DNA from: Spongilla lacustris
Taxonomy: Eukaryota; Porifera; Demospongiae; Spongillida; Spongillidae
Direction of reading: 5' to 3'
DNA length: 64,000 nucleotides
Assembly: GCA_949361645.1 (NCBI GenBank)
Contig: OX442425.1
Location: 6,389,622-6,453,621, forward strand
Below, piece after piece: positions 12,767 to 26,900 of this stretch. The notes beneath the pieces are model-generated. The model searched no databases. It was not told the origin of the DNA and worked only from the letters and a program-made list of their open reading frames with translations. The translations under genes were made by a program, and so were the position numbers. Positions within the stretch are counted from its first letter, which is position 1; every line of letters starts with the position of its first letter.

Positions 12767-13054
12767 CAAGATACAAAAAAACATTCTTTCTGAGATAGTA
12801 GGTCAGATATAGGATTTGAAGGCAATGGTGGTGTAAAAAGGAATGGAACATGGGATCAAGGATGATATGAATTTTTTTAACAGTCCAATATTTAGTAATG
12901 ACAGATGTACCGTACTACAAAAGTGCTAAATATAGGACTGTTAAAAAAAAATCGTACAATCCTTGATCCCTTGTTCCATTCCTTTTTACACCACCATTGC
13001 CATCAAATCGCATATCTAATCACCTTTCTCAAAGAGAATGTTTTTCGTATCTTG
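12767..13054. mobile_element. Fold-back element, 288 bp
   Basis: Begins CAAGATAC and ends GTATCTTG. The two arms of about 120 bp are inverted copies (for example GGTGGTGTAAAAAGGAATGG against CCATTCCTTTTTACACCACC) around a loop near 12890-12920. The right end coincides with the boundary of the larger insertion. No clear target duplication. Confidence 0.75.
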
Positions 13055-16000
13055 TCTCCTACCAGCTAAAATTCCTCATACACAGCACATTTCATTTACA
13101 AGGAAATCACAAATAACACACACAATGTGGAACTTACCAACTAAACAATAATGCATTTCCAGGATGCAACAAAGTGTTGGGGAGGGGAAGAAATTCATTC
13201 CATGCAATACATTAGGAAGAGTTACATATTCAGCATCAAAACAGCACACCATCATGCCAATCTTCAATTAACAGCCACTTTGTTGCCTAATACTACTTAT
13301 ACCATATCCATCCAATTCCAAACCATTTAGTCCACCACAGGCTAATGCAATAGCTTTACATTATTCTACAAACACGCACCACATTTTACCCATCTACTGT
13401 ACTGCTCCATCTCATAACCCATGCATCTTGAATATTTCATATACTATGCTGTTGCTCATCGTAGTGAAAATAACCTATCTCCTACAAGCTCAAATTCCTC
13501 ATACACAGCACATATCACTAAACAGGAAATCACACACAATGCATATGGAACTTACGGCCTAGAGTACGATGGATTTCCAGGATGCAAGAAAGTGTTGGAA
13601 GATGGGAAGAAATTCATTCCATGCAATACATTAGGAAGACTTACATATTCAGCATCAAAACAGCACACCATCATGCCAATCTTCAAATCACAGCCACTTT
13701 GTTGCCTAATACTACTTATACCATATCCATCCAATTCCAAACCATTTAGTCCACCACAGGCTAATGTAATAGCTTTACATTATCTACAAACACGCATCAC
13801 ATTTTACCCATCTACTATACTGCTCCATCTCATAACCCATGCTCCTTTAATATTTCAAATACTATGCTGTTTCTCAACTTAGTTCAAATAACATCCATAT
13901 ATCTCTTACAAGCTCAAATTCCTCATACACAGCACATTTCATTTATAAGGAAATCACAAATAAAGCATACAATGTGGAACTTACATACTAAACAATGATG
14001 TATTTCCCGGATACAAGAAAGTATTGGTGGAGGGGACAAAATTCATTCCATGCAATACATTTAAAAGAGAAACATACATGTATTCAGCATCAAATCAGCA
14101 CAGCATCATGCCAATCTTGAATTCACAGCCACTTTGTTGCTTAATACTACTTACACCATATCCGTATAATTCCAAATCATTTAGTCCACCACACGGTAAT
14201 GCAATAGCTTTACAATATCCTACAAACACGCACCACATTTTATCCATCTACTATACTGCTCCATCTCATAACCCATGCATCTGTAATATTTCAAATACGA
14301 TGCTGTTGCTCATCTTAGTGAAAATAACTTATCTCGTACAAGCTCAAATTCCTCAAATACAGCACAATTCATTCAAAAGGAAATCACATACAATGTGGAA
14401 CTTACATCCTAGAGTACGATGGATTTACAGGATGCAAGAAAGTGTTGGTGGAGGGGAAGAAATTCATTCCATGCAATACATATAAAAGAGAAACATATTA
14501 ACAGCACACCATCATGCCAAACATGAACTCACAGCCACTTTGTTGCCTAATACGACTTGTACCATATCCATCCAATTCCAAATCATTTAGTCTACCAAAG
14601 GCTAATGCAATAGGTTTACATTATCCTACAAACACGCACCACATTTTATCCATCTACTATACTGCTCCATCTAATAACCCATGCACCTTTAATTTTTCAA
14701 ATATTATGCTGTTGCTCATCTTAGTTTAAATAACGTAACTCCTACAAGCTCAAATTCCTCATACACAGCACATTTCTTTTAAAAGGAAATCACAAATAAC
14801 ATATACAATGCGGAACTTACACGCTTGAGTGCGATGGATTTCCAGGATGCAAGAAAGTGTTGGTGGAGGAGAAGAAATTCATTCCATGGAATACATTTAG
14901 AAGACAAACATATTCAGCATCAAAAAAGCACACCATCATGCCAATCTTCAATTCACAGCCACTTTGTTGCCTAATACTACTTATACCATATCCATCCAAT
15001 TCCAATCATTTAGTCCACCCCAGACTAATGCAATTGCTTTACATTATCCTACAAACACGCACCACATTTTACCCATCTACTATACTGCTCCATCTCATAA
15101 CCCATGCATCTTTAATACTATGCTGATGCTCATCTTAATGAAAATAACCTATCTGCTAAAAGCTCAAATTCCTCATACACAGCCCAATTCATTTAAAAGG
15201 AAATCACAAATAACACATACAATGAGGAACTTACAGCCTAGAGTACGATGGTTTTCCAGGATGTAAGAAAGTGTTGGTGGAGAGGAGGAAATTCATTTCA
15301 TGCAATGCAAAAGAGAAACATATTCAGCATCAAACCAGGACACCAATATGCCAATCTTGAATTCACAGCCACTTTGTGGCCTAATGCTACATTGTACTGA
15401 TACCATATCCAAATCATTCAGGGTAATGCAATAGCTTTACATTATTTTACAAACACGCACTACATTTTACCCATCTACTACACTGTATACTGTTCGATCT
15501 CATAACCCATGCATCTTTAATATTTCAAAAACTATGCTGTTGCTCATCTTAGTGAAAATAACTTATCTCTTACACGCTCAAATTCTTCATACACAGCACA
15601 TTTCATTTAAAAGGAAATCACAAATAACACATACAATGTGGAACTTACATCCTAGAGTACGATGGATTTCCAGGATTCAAGAAAGTGTTGGTGGAGGGGA
15701 AGAAAATCATTTCATGCAATACATTTAAAAGAGAAACATATTAACAGCACGCCATCATTCCAATCTTCAATGCACAGGCACTTACTAGTATTTATACCAT
15801 ATCCATCCAATTCTAAATCATTTAGTCCACCACAGGGTAATACAATAGCTTTACATTATCCAACAAACACGCACCACATTTTACCCATCTACATGTACTA
15901 TACTGTTCCATCTCATAACCCATGCATCTTTAATATTTCAAATACGAATGCTGATGCTCATCTTAGTTTAAATACCTTATCTCCTACAAGCTCAAATTCC

Positions 16001-19000
16001 TCATACACAGCACATTTCATTTAAAAGCAAATCACAAATAACACATAAAATGTGGAACTTACAACCTAGAGTATGATGGATTTCCAGGATGTGTTGGTGG
16101 ATGGGAAGAAATTCATTCCAAGCAATATATTTTAAAGAGAAACATATTCAGCATCAAAACAGCACACCATCATGCCAATCTTCAATTCACAGCCACTTTG
16201 TTGCTTAATACTACTTATACCATATCCATCCAATTCCAAATCATTTAGTCCACCACACGGTAATGCAATAACCTTACATTATCATTATTGTAAAGAGAAA
16301 CATATTCAGCATCAAAACAGCACACCATCATGCCAATCTTCAATTCACAGCCACTTTGTTGCTTAATACTACTTATACCATATTCATTCAATTCCAAATC
16401 ATTTAATCCACCATAGGCTAGCTTTACATTATCCTACAAACACACACCACTTTTACCCATCTACTATACTGCTCCATCTCATAACCCATGCATCTTTAAT
16501 ATTTCAAATATTATGCTGTTGCTTATCTTAGTGAAAATAACCTATCTCCTACAAGTTCAAATTCCTCATACACAGCACATTTCATTAAAAAAAAAAATCA
16601 CAAATAACGCATACAATGTGCAACTTACATCCTAGAGTATGATGGATTTCCAGGATGCAAGAAAGTGTTGGTGGAGGGGAAGAAATTCATTCCATGCAAT
16701 ACATACAAAAGAGAAACATATTAACAGCACACCATCATGCCAATCTTGAACTCACAGGTACTTTGTTGCCTACTTATACCATATCCATCCAATTCCAAAT
16801 CATTTAGTCCACCACAGGCTAATGCAATAGCTTTACATTATCCTACAAACACGCGCTACATTTTACCCATCTACTATACTGTTCCATCTCATAACCCATG
16901 CATCTTTAATACTTCAAATACTATGCTGTTGCTCATCTTAGTTTACATAACTTATTTCCTAAAAGCTCAAATTCCTCATACAAAGCACATTTCATTTAAA
17001 AGGAAATCAGAAATAAAGCATACAATGTGGAACTTACATACTAAACAATGATGCATTTCCAGGTGTTGGTGGAGGGGAAGTAATTCATTCCATGCAATAC
17101 ATTTAAAAGAGAAATATATTCAGCATCAAAACAGCACACCATCATGCCAATCTAGAATTCACAGCCACTTTGTTGCCTAATACTACTTATACCATATCCA
17201 TCCAATTCCAAATCATTTAGTCCACCACACGGTAATGCAATAACCTTACATTATCCTACAAACACGCACCACAATTTATCCATCTACTATGCTGCTCCAT
17301 CTCATAACCCATGCATCTTAATATTTCAAATACTATGCTGTTGCTCATCTTAGTGAAAATAACCTATCTCTTACACGCTCAAATTCCTCATACACAGCAC
17401 ATTTCATTTCAAAGGCAATCACAAATAACACATACAATGTCGAACTTACATCCTAGAGAACGATGGATTTCCAGGATGCAAGAAAGTGTTCGTGGAGGGG
17501 AAGAAAATCATTCCATGCAATATATTTAAAGACAAACATATTAACAGCACACCATCATTCCAATCTTAAATTCACAGCCACTTTGTTGCCATAAATACTA
17601 GTATTTATACCATATCCATCCAATTCCAAATCAGTTAGTCCACCACAGGTTAATGCAATAGCTTTACATTATATCCTAGAAACACGCACCACATTTTACC
17701 TATCTACTACACTGCTCCATCTCATAACCCATGCATCTTTAATACATGTATCTCAAATACAATGCTGATTTCCATCTTAGTGAAAATAACCTAACTTCTA
17801 AAAGCTCATCTTCCTCATACACCGCACATTTCATTCACAGTTAACACATACAACGTGGACCTTACACGCTAGAGTACGATGGATTTCCAGGACGCAAGAA
17901 AGTGTTGGTAGAGGGGAAGAAATTCATTCCATGCAATACATTTAAAAGAGAAACATATTCAGCATCAAAACAGCACAGTATCATGCCAATCTACAATTCA
18001 CAGTCAATTTGTTGCCTAATACTACTTGTACCGTATCCATCCAATTTCAAATCATTTAGTCCACCACAGGGTAATGCAATAGCTTTACATTATCGGAGAA
18101 ACACGCACCACATTTTACCCATCTACTATACTGTTCCATCTCATTACCCATGCACCTTTAATATTTCAAATACTATGCTGTTGCTCATCTTTGTGAAAAT
18201 AACCTATCTCCAACAAGCTCAAATTCCTCATACACAGCACATTTCATTTAATAGGAAATCACAAACAATGCATGTGGAACTTACAGCCTAGAGTACGATG
18301 GATTTCCAGGATGCATAAAAGTGTTGGTGGAGGGGAAGAAATTCATTCCATGCAATACATATAAAAGTGAAGCATGTTAACAGCACAACATCATAATAAT
18401 CTTGAATTCACAGTCACTTTGTTCCCTAATACTACTTATACCATATCCATCCAATTCCAAATCATTTAGTCCATCACAGGTTAATGCAATAGCTTTACAT
18501 TATATCCTAGAAGCACGCACCACATTTTACCCATCTACTATACTGCTCCATCTCATAAACCCATGCATCTTTAATATATCAAATACTATGCTGTTGCTCA
18601 TCTTAGTGAAAATAACCTATTACCTACAGGCTCAAATTCCTCATACACAGCACATTTCAATTAAAAAGAAATCACAAATAATGCATACATTGTGGAACTT
18701 ACATACTAAACAATGATGCATTTCCAGGATGCAAGAAAGTATTAGTGGAGAGAAAGAAATTCATTCCATGCAATTCATTTAAAAGAGAAACATATTCAGC
18801 ATCAAAACATCACACCATCATGCCAATCTTGAATTCACAGCCACTTTATTGCTTAATACTACTTATACCATATCCATCCACTTCCAAATCATTTAGTCCA
18901 CCACAGGCTAATGCAATAGCTTTACATTATCCTACAAACACGCACCACATTTTACCCATGAACTATACTGCTCCATCTCATAACCCATGCATCATGAATA

Positions 19001-22000
19001 TTTCAAAAACTATGCTGTTGCTCATCTTAGTCAAAATAACCTACAGTGCCTCCTACAAGCTGAAATTCCTCATACACAGCACGTTTCATTTAATAGGAAA
19101 CCACAAACAATACATACAATGCATGTGGAACTTACCTCCTAGAGTACGATGGATTTCCAGGATGCAAGAAAGTGTTGTTGGAGGGGAAGAAATTTATTCC
19201 ATGCAACAAGATAAACAACAGTGACCATCATGCAAATCTTGAATTCACAGGTACTTTGTTGCCTAATACTACTTATACCATATCCATCCAATTCCAAATC
19301 ATTTAGTCCACCACAGGCTAATGCAATAGCTTTACATTATATCCTAGAAACACGCACCAAATTTTACCCATCTACTATACTGCTCCATATCATAACCCAT
19401 TCAAGTATTATGCTGTTGCTAATCTTCGTATAAATATCCTATCCCCTACACGCTCAATTTCCTCTTACACAGCACATTTCATTGAAAAGAAAATCACACA
19501 TAACGCACACAATGTGGAACTTACATTCTAGAGTACGATGGATTTCCAGGATGCAAGAAAGTGTTGGTGGAGGGGAAGAAATTCATTCCATGGAATACAT
19601 TTAGAAGACAAACATATTCAGCATCAAAACAGCACACCATCATGCCAATTTTGAATTCACAGCCACTTTTTGCATCATTCTACATATACCATATTCATCC
19701 AATTCCAAATCATTTAGTCAACCATAAGGTAATGCTATAGCTTTACATTATCCTACAAACACGCACCACATTTTACCCATGAACTATACTGCTCCATGTC
19801 ATAACCCATGCATCCTTAATATTTCAAATACTATGCTGCTTAGTGAAAATAATCTATCTGCTACAAGCTGAAATTCCTCATACACAGCACATTTCATTTA
19901 ATAGAAAATCACAAATACCACATACAATGTGGAACTTACAGCCTAGAGTACGATGGATTTCCAGGATGCAAGAAAATGTTGGTGGAGGGGAGGAAATTCA
20001 TTCCATGCAATACATTTAAAAGAGAAACATATTCAGCATCAAAGCAGGATACCATAATGCCAATCTTAAATTCACAGCTACTTTGTTGCTTAATACAACT
20101 TATACCAAATCCAAATCATTCAGTCCATCACAGGGTAATGCAATAGCTTTACATTATCCATACAATGTGGAACTTACCAACTAAACAATGATGCATTTCC
20201 AGGATGCAACAAAGCGATGAAGTAATTCATCCCATGGAATACATTAGGAAGAGTTACATATTCAGCATCAAAACAGCACACATTCATGCCAATCTTCAAT
20301 TCACAGCCACTTTGTTGCCTAATACTACTTATACCATATCCATCCAATTCCAATTCATTTAGTCCACCACAGGCTAATGCAATAGCTTTACATTATCCTA
20401 CAAACATGCACCACATTTTACCCAAATACTGTACTGCTCCATCTCATAACCCGTGCATCTTGAATATTTCAAATACTATGCTGTTGCTCATCTTATTGAA
20501 AAGAACCTATCTCCTCCAAGCTCAAATTTCTCATACACAGCACATTTCATTTAAAAGGAAATCACAAATAACACATACAATGTGTAACTTACACGCTAGA
20601 GTACGATGGAATTCCAGGATGCAAGAAAGTGTTGGTGGAGGGGAAGAAATTCATTCCATGCAATACATTTAAATCAGAAACATATTCAGCATCAAAACAG
20701 CACACCATCATGCCAATCTTGAATTCACAGCCACTTTGTTGCCTACATGTAAGACTACTTAAATCATATCCATCCGATTCCAAATCATTTAGTCCACCAC
20801 AGGCTAATGCAATAGCTTTACAATATCCTACAAACATGCACCAAATTTTACCCATCTACTATACTGCTCCATCTCATAACCCGTGCATCTTGAATATTTC
20901 AAATACTATGCTGTTGCTCATCTTAGTGAAAATAACCTATCTCCTACAAGCTCAAATTCCTCATAAACAGCACATTTCATTTAAAAGGAATTCACAAATA
21001 ACGTATACAATGTGGAACTTACATTCTAAACAACGATGCATTTCCATGATGCAAGAAAGTGTTGGTGGAGGGAAAGAAATTCATTGCATGCAATACATTT
21101 AGAAGTGAAACATATTCAGCATCAAAACTGCACACCATCATGCTAATCTTGAATTCACAGCCACTTTGTTACCTAATAGTACTTATACCATATCCATCCG
21201 ATTCCAAATCATTTAGTCCACCACAGGTTAATGTAATAGCTTTACATTATATCCTAGAAACCCGCATCACATTTTACCCATCTACTGTACTGCTCAAATC
21301 ACATAACCCATGCATCTTTAATATTTCAAATACTATGTTGTTGCTCATCTTAGTGAAAATAACCTATCTCCGACAAGCTCAAATTCCTCATAAACAGCAC
21401 ATTTCATTTAAAAGGAAATCACAAATAACGTATACAATGTGGAACTTACATACTAAACAATGATGCATTTCCAGGATGCAAGAAAGTATTGGTGGAGGGG
21501 AAGAAATTCATTCCATACAATAAATTTAAAAGAGAAACATATTTCAGCATCAAAACAGCACACCATCATGCCAATCTTGAATTCACAGCCACTTTGTTGC
21601 CTAATCCTACTTCTACTATATCCATCCAATTCCAAATCATTTAGTCCACCACAGGTTAATGCAATAGCTTTACATTATCCTACAAACACGCACCACATCT
21701 TATCCATCTACTATACTGCCCCATCTCATAACCCATGCATCTTTAATATTTCAAATACTATGCTGTTGCTCAACTTAGTTCAAATAACATCCATGTATCT
21801 CGTACAAGCCCAAATTCCTCATACATTGCACATTTCATTTAATAGGAAATCACAAATAACACATACAATGCATGTGGAACTTACCTCCTAGTGTACGATG
21901 GATTTCCAGGATGCAAGAAAGTGTTGGTGGAGGGGAAGAAAATCATTCCATGCAATACATATCAAAGAGAAACATATTAACAGCACACCATCATGCCAAT

Positions 22001-22773
22001 CTTGAATTCACAGGTACTTATACCACATCAATCCAATTCCAAATCATTTAGTGCACCACAGGCTAATGCAATAGCTTTACATTATCCAACAATTACCCAT
22101 CTAGTATACAGCTCCATGTCATAACTCTTTCAAATACTATGCTGTTGCTTATCTTCGTTTAAATAACCTATCTCCTACAAGCTCAAATTCCTCCATACAC
22201 AGCATATTTCATTTAAAAGGAAATCACAAATAACACATACAATGTGGAACTTACATACTATACAATGATGCATTTCCAGGATGCAAGAAAGTGTTAGAGA
22301 AACATATTCAGCATCAAAACAGCACACCATCATGCCAATCTTGAATTTACAGCCACTTTGTTGCCTAATACTACTTATACCATATCCATCCAATTCCAAA
22401 TCATTTAGTCCACCACAGGCTAATGCAATAGCTTTACATTATCCTACAAACACACATGACATTTTACCCATCTACTATACTGCTCCATCTCATAACCCAT
22501 GCATCTTTGATATTTCAAATAGTATGCTGTTGCTCATCTTAGTGAAAATAACCTATCTCCTACAAGCTCAAATTCTTCATACACAGCACCATATACAATG
22601 TGGAACTTACAGCCTAGAGTACGACGGATTTTCAGGATGGAACAAATTGTTGGTGGAGGGGAGGAAATTCATTCCATGCAATACATTTAAAAGAGAAACA
22701 TATTCAGCATCAAAGCAGGATACCATCATGCCAATCTTGAATTCACAGCTACTTTGTGGCCTAATACTACTTA
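13055..22773. repeat. Satellite block 4 (about 23 units)
   Basis: Longest satellite block. Unit lengths vary by internal deletions (16270-16300, 20150-20230). Two alternative versions of one segment are mixed along the array: TAGAGTACGATGGATTTCC and ACTAAACAATGATGCATTTCC. TACATGTA octamers at 14075, 15890, 17743 and 20744, and TACATTGTA at 15388, sit where the consensus has a lone TA. Confidence 0.97.
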
Positions 22774-23096
22774 CAGTGCCGTCCACCCACAAGTTCACAC
22801 TCGCGCGCGCGTGTATTCGAGTCGAGCGCGAGTCGCGCGCGAGTCAATTAGCGAGTGCAATTAGCCCTCGATACGCGCGCTGTTGCGAGCGTCACTCAAA
22901 TACCTATTTACGGCATACCTACAGATGATTACGTTAGTTTCAAGCTATTAATAGCATATGTTTTTGTTCCAGCTGTTTTGCTTTGAGTTAAGGCGCGCGA
23001 GTTATTATTGCACTCGATCGAGTTGCGCGCGAGTCGAGCGCGTGTCGAGTGCGAGTCGAGCGCGCGCGAGTGTGAACTTGTGGGTGGACGGCACTG
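22774..23096. mobile_element. Tc1/mariner-type MITE, 323 bp, TA target
   Basis: Inserted in a satellite unit at TA (22772-22773 and 23097-23098). Perfect inverted ends start CAGTGCCGTCCACCCACAAG and continue through TTCACACTCGCGCGCG. The inner part is rich in GCGCG and CGAGT strings. A TA duplication with CAGT termini is the signature of Tc1/mariner elements. There is no transposase, so it would move in trans. Confidence 0.9.
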
Positions 23097-23680
23097 TATA
23101 CTATATCCAAATCTTTTAGTCCATCACAGGGTAATGCAATAGCATTACATTATCATATCATACAAACACATACCACATTTTACCCATCTTCTATACTGCT
23201 CCATCTCATAACCCATCCACCTTTAATATTTCAAATACTATGCTGTTGCTCATCTTAGTGAAAATAACCTATCTGCTATAAGCTCAAATTCCTCATACAC
23301 AGCACATTTCATTTAAAAGGAAATCATAAATAACACATACAACGTGGAACTTACACGCTAGAGTACGATGGAATTCATTCCATGCAATACATTTAAAAGA
23401 GAAACATATTCAGCTTCAAAACAGCACACCATCATGCCAATCTTGAATTCACAGCCACTTTGTTGCCTAAGACTACTTACACCATATCCATCCGTTTCCA
23501 AATCATTTAGTCCACCACAGGGTAATGCAATAGCTTTACATTATTCTACAAACACACACCACATTTTACCCATCTTCTATACTGCTCCATCTCATAACCC
23601 ATCCACCTTTAATACATCTAAGTGAAAATAGCCTATCTCCTACAAGCTCAAATTCCTCATACACAGCACATTTCATTTAA
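23097..23680. repeat. Satellite block 5 (about 1.4 units)
   Basis: Satellite between the Tc1/mariner-type MITE and copy B. Ends at the TTAA target 23677-23680. Confidence 0.96.
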
Positions 23681-23712
23681 TACCGGGTCTGTGAAAATCG
23701 AATACCTTTTTT
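23681..23712 (+). repeat. Left terminal inverted repeat of copy B
   Basis: TACCGGGTCTGTGAAAATCG then AATACCTTTTTT; pairs with 35682-35714 in inverted orientation with few mismatches. Confidence 0.9.
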
Positions 23713-23898
23713 GTCGAACGCAAATTTTAGAAAAATTGGTTGGAAAAGGCCAATTGTCTGAAAAAACATGTTTTTAGATAGTTCAACTATCACTAAGACA
23801 TTTGAGATTATTGGCAGGTCTATATTTATCGTCGAGACTAACCTGTATACTTTCAAAGCGACTCGGCTTTATGTTTTTCAGTCATGAAGCGTTGCGGA

Positions 23899-23914
23899 GG
23901 ACACTTTTAGGAGC
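23899..23914 (-). promoter_or_regulatory. Subterminal motif, left arm of copy B
   Basis: GGACACTTTTAGGAGC, starting 218 bp from the left end. It is a weaker match to the GTGCACTTTTTTTCTG motif of A and D but sits at the same distance, and it follows TTGCGGAG (23892-23899), which also precedes the motif in copy D (42246-42253). Confidence 0.55.
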
Positions 23915-26900
23915 AGCTCTGGATACGAATTTAACTGTCATTTGGTACGTCTAAGAAGGCACAATAGATACCATGTTTGCAGTTAGCTTAATTCTTCTAC
24001 AAAACTCACTTGCAGCTGCCTAGCGTCATGCCCAGACTTTGATTTACGACTAATAATTGGCTTTGGTCTGGGAACTAGCTTCCTAACATGTCTATAGCTC
24101 TTGCATGTTATGCGAAGCATAAGAAGCCAGTATGCGACCAGTGTAATGCTGGTACTAGCTGTGTAAAATGTTGCATGTGTCAACCCCGTACTGCACATGG
24201 TCGACCAAGGAAAGAAAGTGAATCGGAGCCTGAATCTAGTCCACTCGTACAGCGCATTAATCCTGAACGTGCAGCTCGAGCCCATCGCGACAACAATGTT
24301 GCCACAGAAGTCTCTGCAAAGGACGATGGTAGCCGAGTTTCATCATCGCAAGCGCACATCCTCGATGTACTGGAGTTGATGGGTTGTAAGGAACATGAAA
24401 GTAGCGTGCGAAGGCTCCCCGCACATCGATAACAGATGTCATGTGCTGCACGCGAGCAAGGCTGAAATTGATGCTACTGCTAAGCAACGGATAAAAAACG
24501 TCTTTCTAAGAGGTATGAAGGCTTGAGCCCACTTGTTACTTCCAAATTTGCGGCTAAAATGTGATAGCAACTTGAAGATAGTATGCAGCAATAAGTCCAT
24601 GACAGAGCAGCTGATTGCTGGGCACGCCACTGATGAGGTGGAGATGGATGATGAAGATCATGTTCCCTCTGTTTCCACACCAATAGACGTGGATACGCTC
24701 ACTGCCATACCCAATACCATCAGGGATGTGCTACAGCATGAAAGGCGGTACACGTCTACAGATGCAACGAAGCTTCTTGTCCCATTATCTAATGTACCAT
24801 CTGAATACTTAGCATCGTTACTCAGAATCAGCAAAAGCTATGCTAAGCGTCTGAGTTTTCAAGCTAAGGTAGACCAGCTATACCTAACACATGGTGTAAG
24901 ACTTCAAGAGTTTAACCAGACGCACTCTCGTGTACACATTGGACGTCTTGCATGGGAAGTCCGAAAACGTTCTCCAAATAGGAATCCCAGATGGAAGGAT
25001 TTGGAGAATGTAGTTGCGATGAGGTCCCTGGTTTTAAAGCATGATATTGCCACCATGTACAAGATGTACTCTGAGAGGTACAAAGATGCTATTCCTGGGA
25101 AGCCACCTATTGGCAGTACTTTGTTCTACTCCATTGCCAAAAACATCACCGGAGGAGGTAAGCAGCAGGAGGCACGTGCAGGGGTGGAGTATATCAAGGT
25201 GAATTTCCACACCGACAACTTTTCCATTGTGGACAAGATTATAGATGTGCTTGCTCCATTCTCAGACTTGGACCACAGCCTGCGTGATGAACTGCGAGGC
25301 CTTCGTACTAATGTGTATACCTTTCTCAGTTACGGGTATGCAGTTCATGTAAGGGAGGGAGTCAAGGCATCAGATGATCATGCAGGGTACTGCTGTATAC
25401 CTCAGGTGCATGAAGATCAGCTGTTCAATGCATACCAGGAACTGGAGAAGTTGGTTGCACAATCTGACATGTTTGATGAAACAGCCATTCAGAAGGTGTT
25501 TGTCGACCAGGTTTGTAACCAACTGATCTTATGTGAGCAATCAAGGGGAACTGTGGCGAGTGACAGCAAGATTGCCACCACACACTCACCTGTGTTTTCA
25601 CTTGACCTGGCTCCTCAAAGGAAGCCCAACAAGACATCAAAGGCTGGTGGTCACCTTGAGTGCAGTGCCTGCAGAAGTCCGTTCCACTTCTATGATAAGT
25701 TGAAGAAAGAGTGCATGACCAAAGTGGATGAGGACCCCACCAGGCTGTCTGAGGTAGCAGATTATCTTCTCACGATACATCAGTGTGAGCGCCGCACATA
25801 TCGGTACATGGCCCACGTTATGCTAGCAGCCCAGCAGGCACACCACATGAAGATAGCCATAGCACAAATGGACTCGGATACTGCTTACATGGTCTTCGAC
25901 TTTAAGCAGAAATTCCTGGCAAAGGGTTTCCGTGAAGGTGGAGACTCATATTATGGCAAGAAAGGAATGCTGTGGTGGGGAGCTGGTGTATATGTCAAGG
26001 CAGACTCCAAGCAGGATGCCAGGTGCAGCAGTGAGTCACTTGATAAGCTCTATGTGGAGATTGACTTTACCAGGGACAAGGCACGATTGCTGAACTTAAA
26101 CACGGAAACAGAAGAGGATGATATGGTTAGTGAGTTGACTGCTGAGAGTATTGAGGTGGAAGAGGGTGGTATGGAGTGTGCCGAGAAGGGTGCTTGTGGT
26201 GTGGAGGAAGATGATGATTGGAGTGGGAGGGTGTTGGTCAAGAAGAGGATTTTGGGGATAAGGAGGGTTTTGGGGAGGAAGAGGAAGAGGGTGGTGTGGA
26301 GTCTGAGGAGGATACTGGTGAGGAGGAGAGGGAGGATGAGATGGTGGAGGAGGGGGAAGATTGCCAGGCAGAGGGGGAGCCAGTGGATGTGGAGGAGGAG
26401 GATGGTGATTTAGGATCAGATAAGGTTGCTCTACATTTTATCGATTGCATTGTTCAAGATGAACAGAAACCTGATGCCAATGTTGTTCTAACATGCCTGG
26501 AGGCAGCCATGCATGCCTTGAAACATCGATTTCCCTATCTGACTAAGATTATTGTCCAGAGTGACAATGCAAAAAACCTGGCTGGGAAGCAGACTAAGCA
26601 ATTTCTGCCTCATGTCTACTCTGCTGCAGGGCTGAAGCTGGTGGGCTACTACCACAATGAGGCACAGAGCGGAAAGGATGTGTGTGACACACACTTTTCC
26701 CACCAGCAGACCCAAGTGGAAGCATACTTAGCACAGGGAGATGGGGGGAGGAAGGTCTCTACACCCAAGCAACTAGCTGTGGCACTTGTAAATACATCTG
26801 TAAGAAACACAACTGTTTTATTGGTGAAGCCAGATTTTGGGGCTCCGTATCGCTTTGCATCCATCCCTGCAATACCTGGCATATCAACCTTTTATGCAAC

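Larger units (their letters stand above)
11583..13054. mobile_element. Unclassified 1.47-kb composite insertion
   Basis: Interrupts a satellite unit exactly between AACCTA and TCTCCTAC. It starts TC, ends CTTG, has A before and T after, and shows no target duplication, which fits the A^T insertion of Helitrons; however, the usual short hairpin just inside the 3' end is not evident. The first bases form a 22-bp palindrome (11585-11606) and the last 288 bp form a fold-back. No coding frame seen. Confidence 0.5.
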
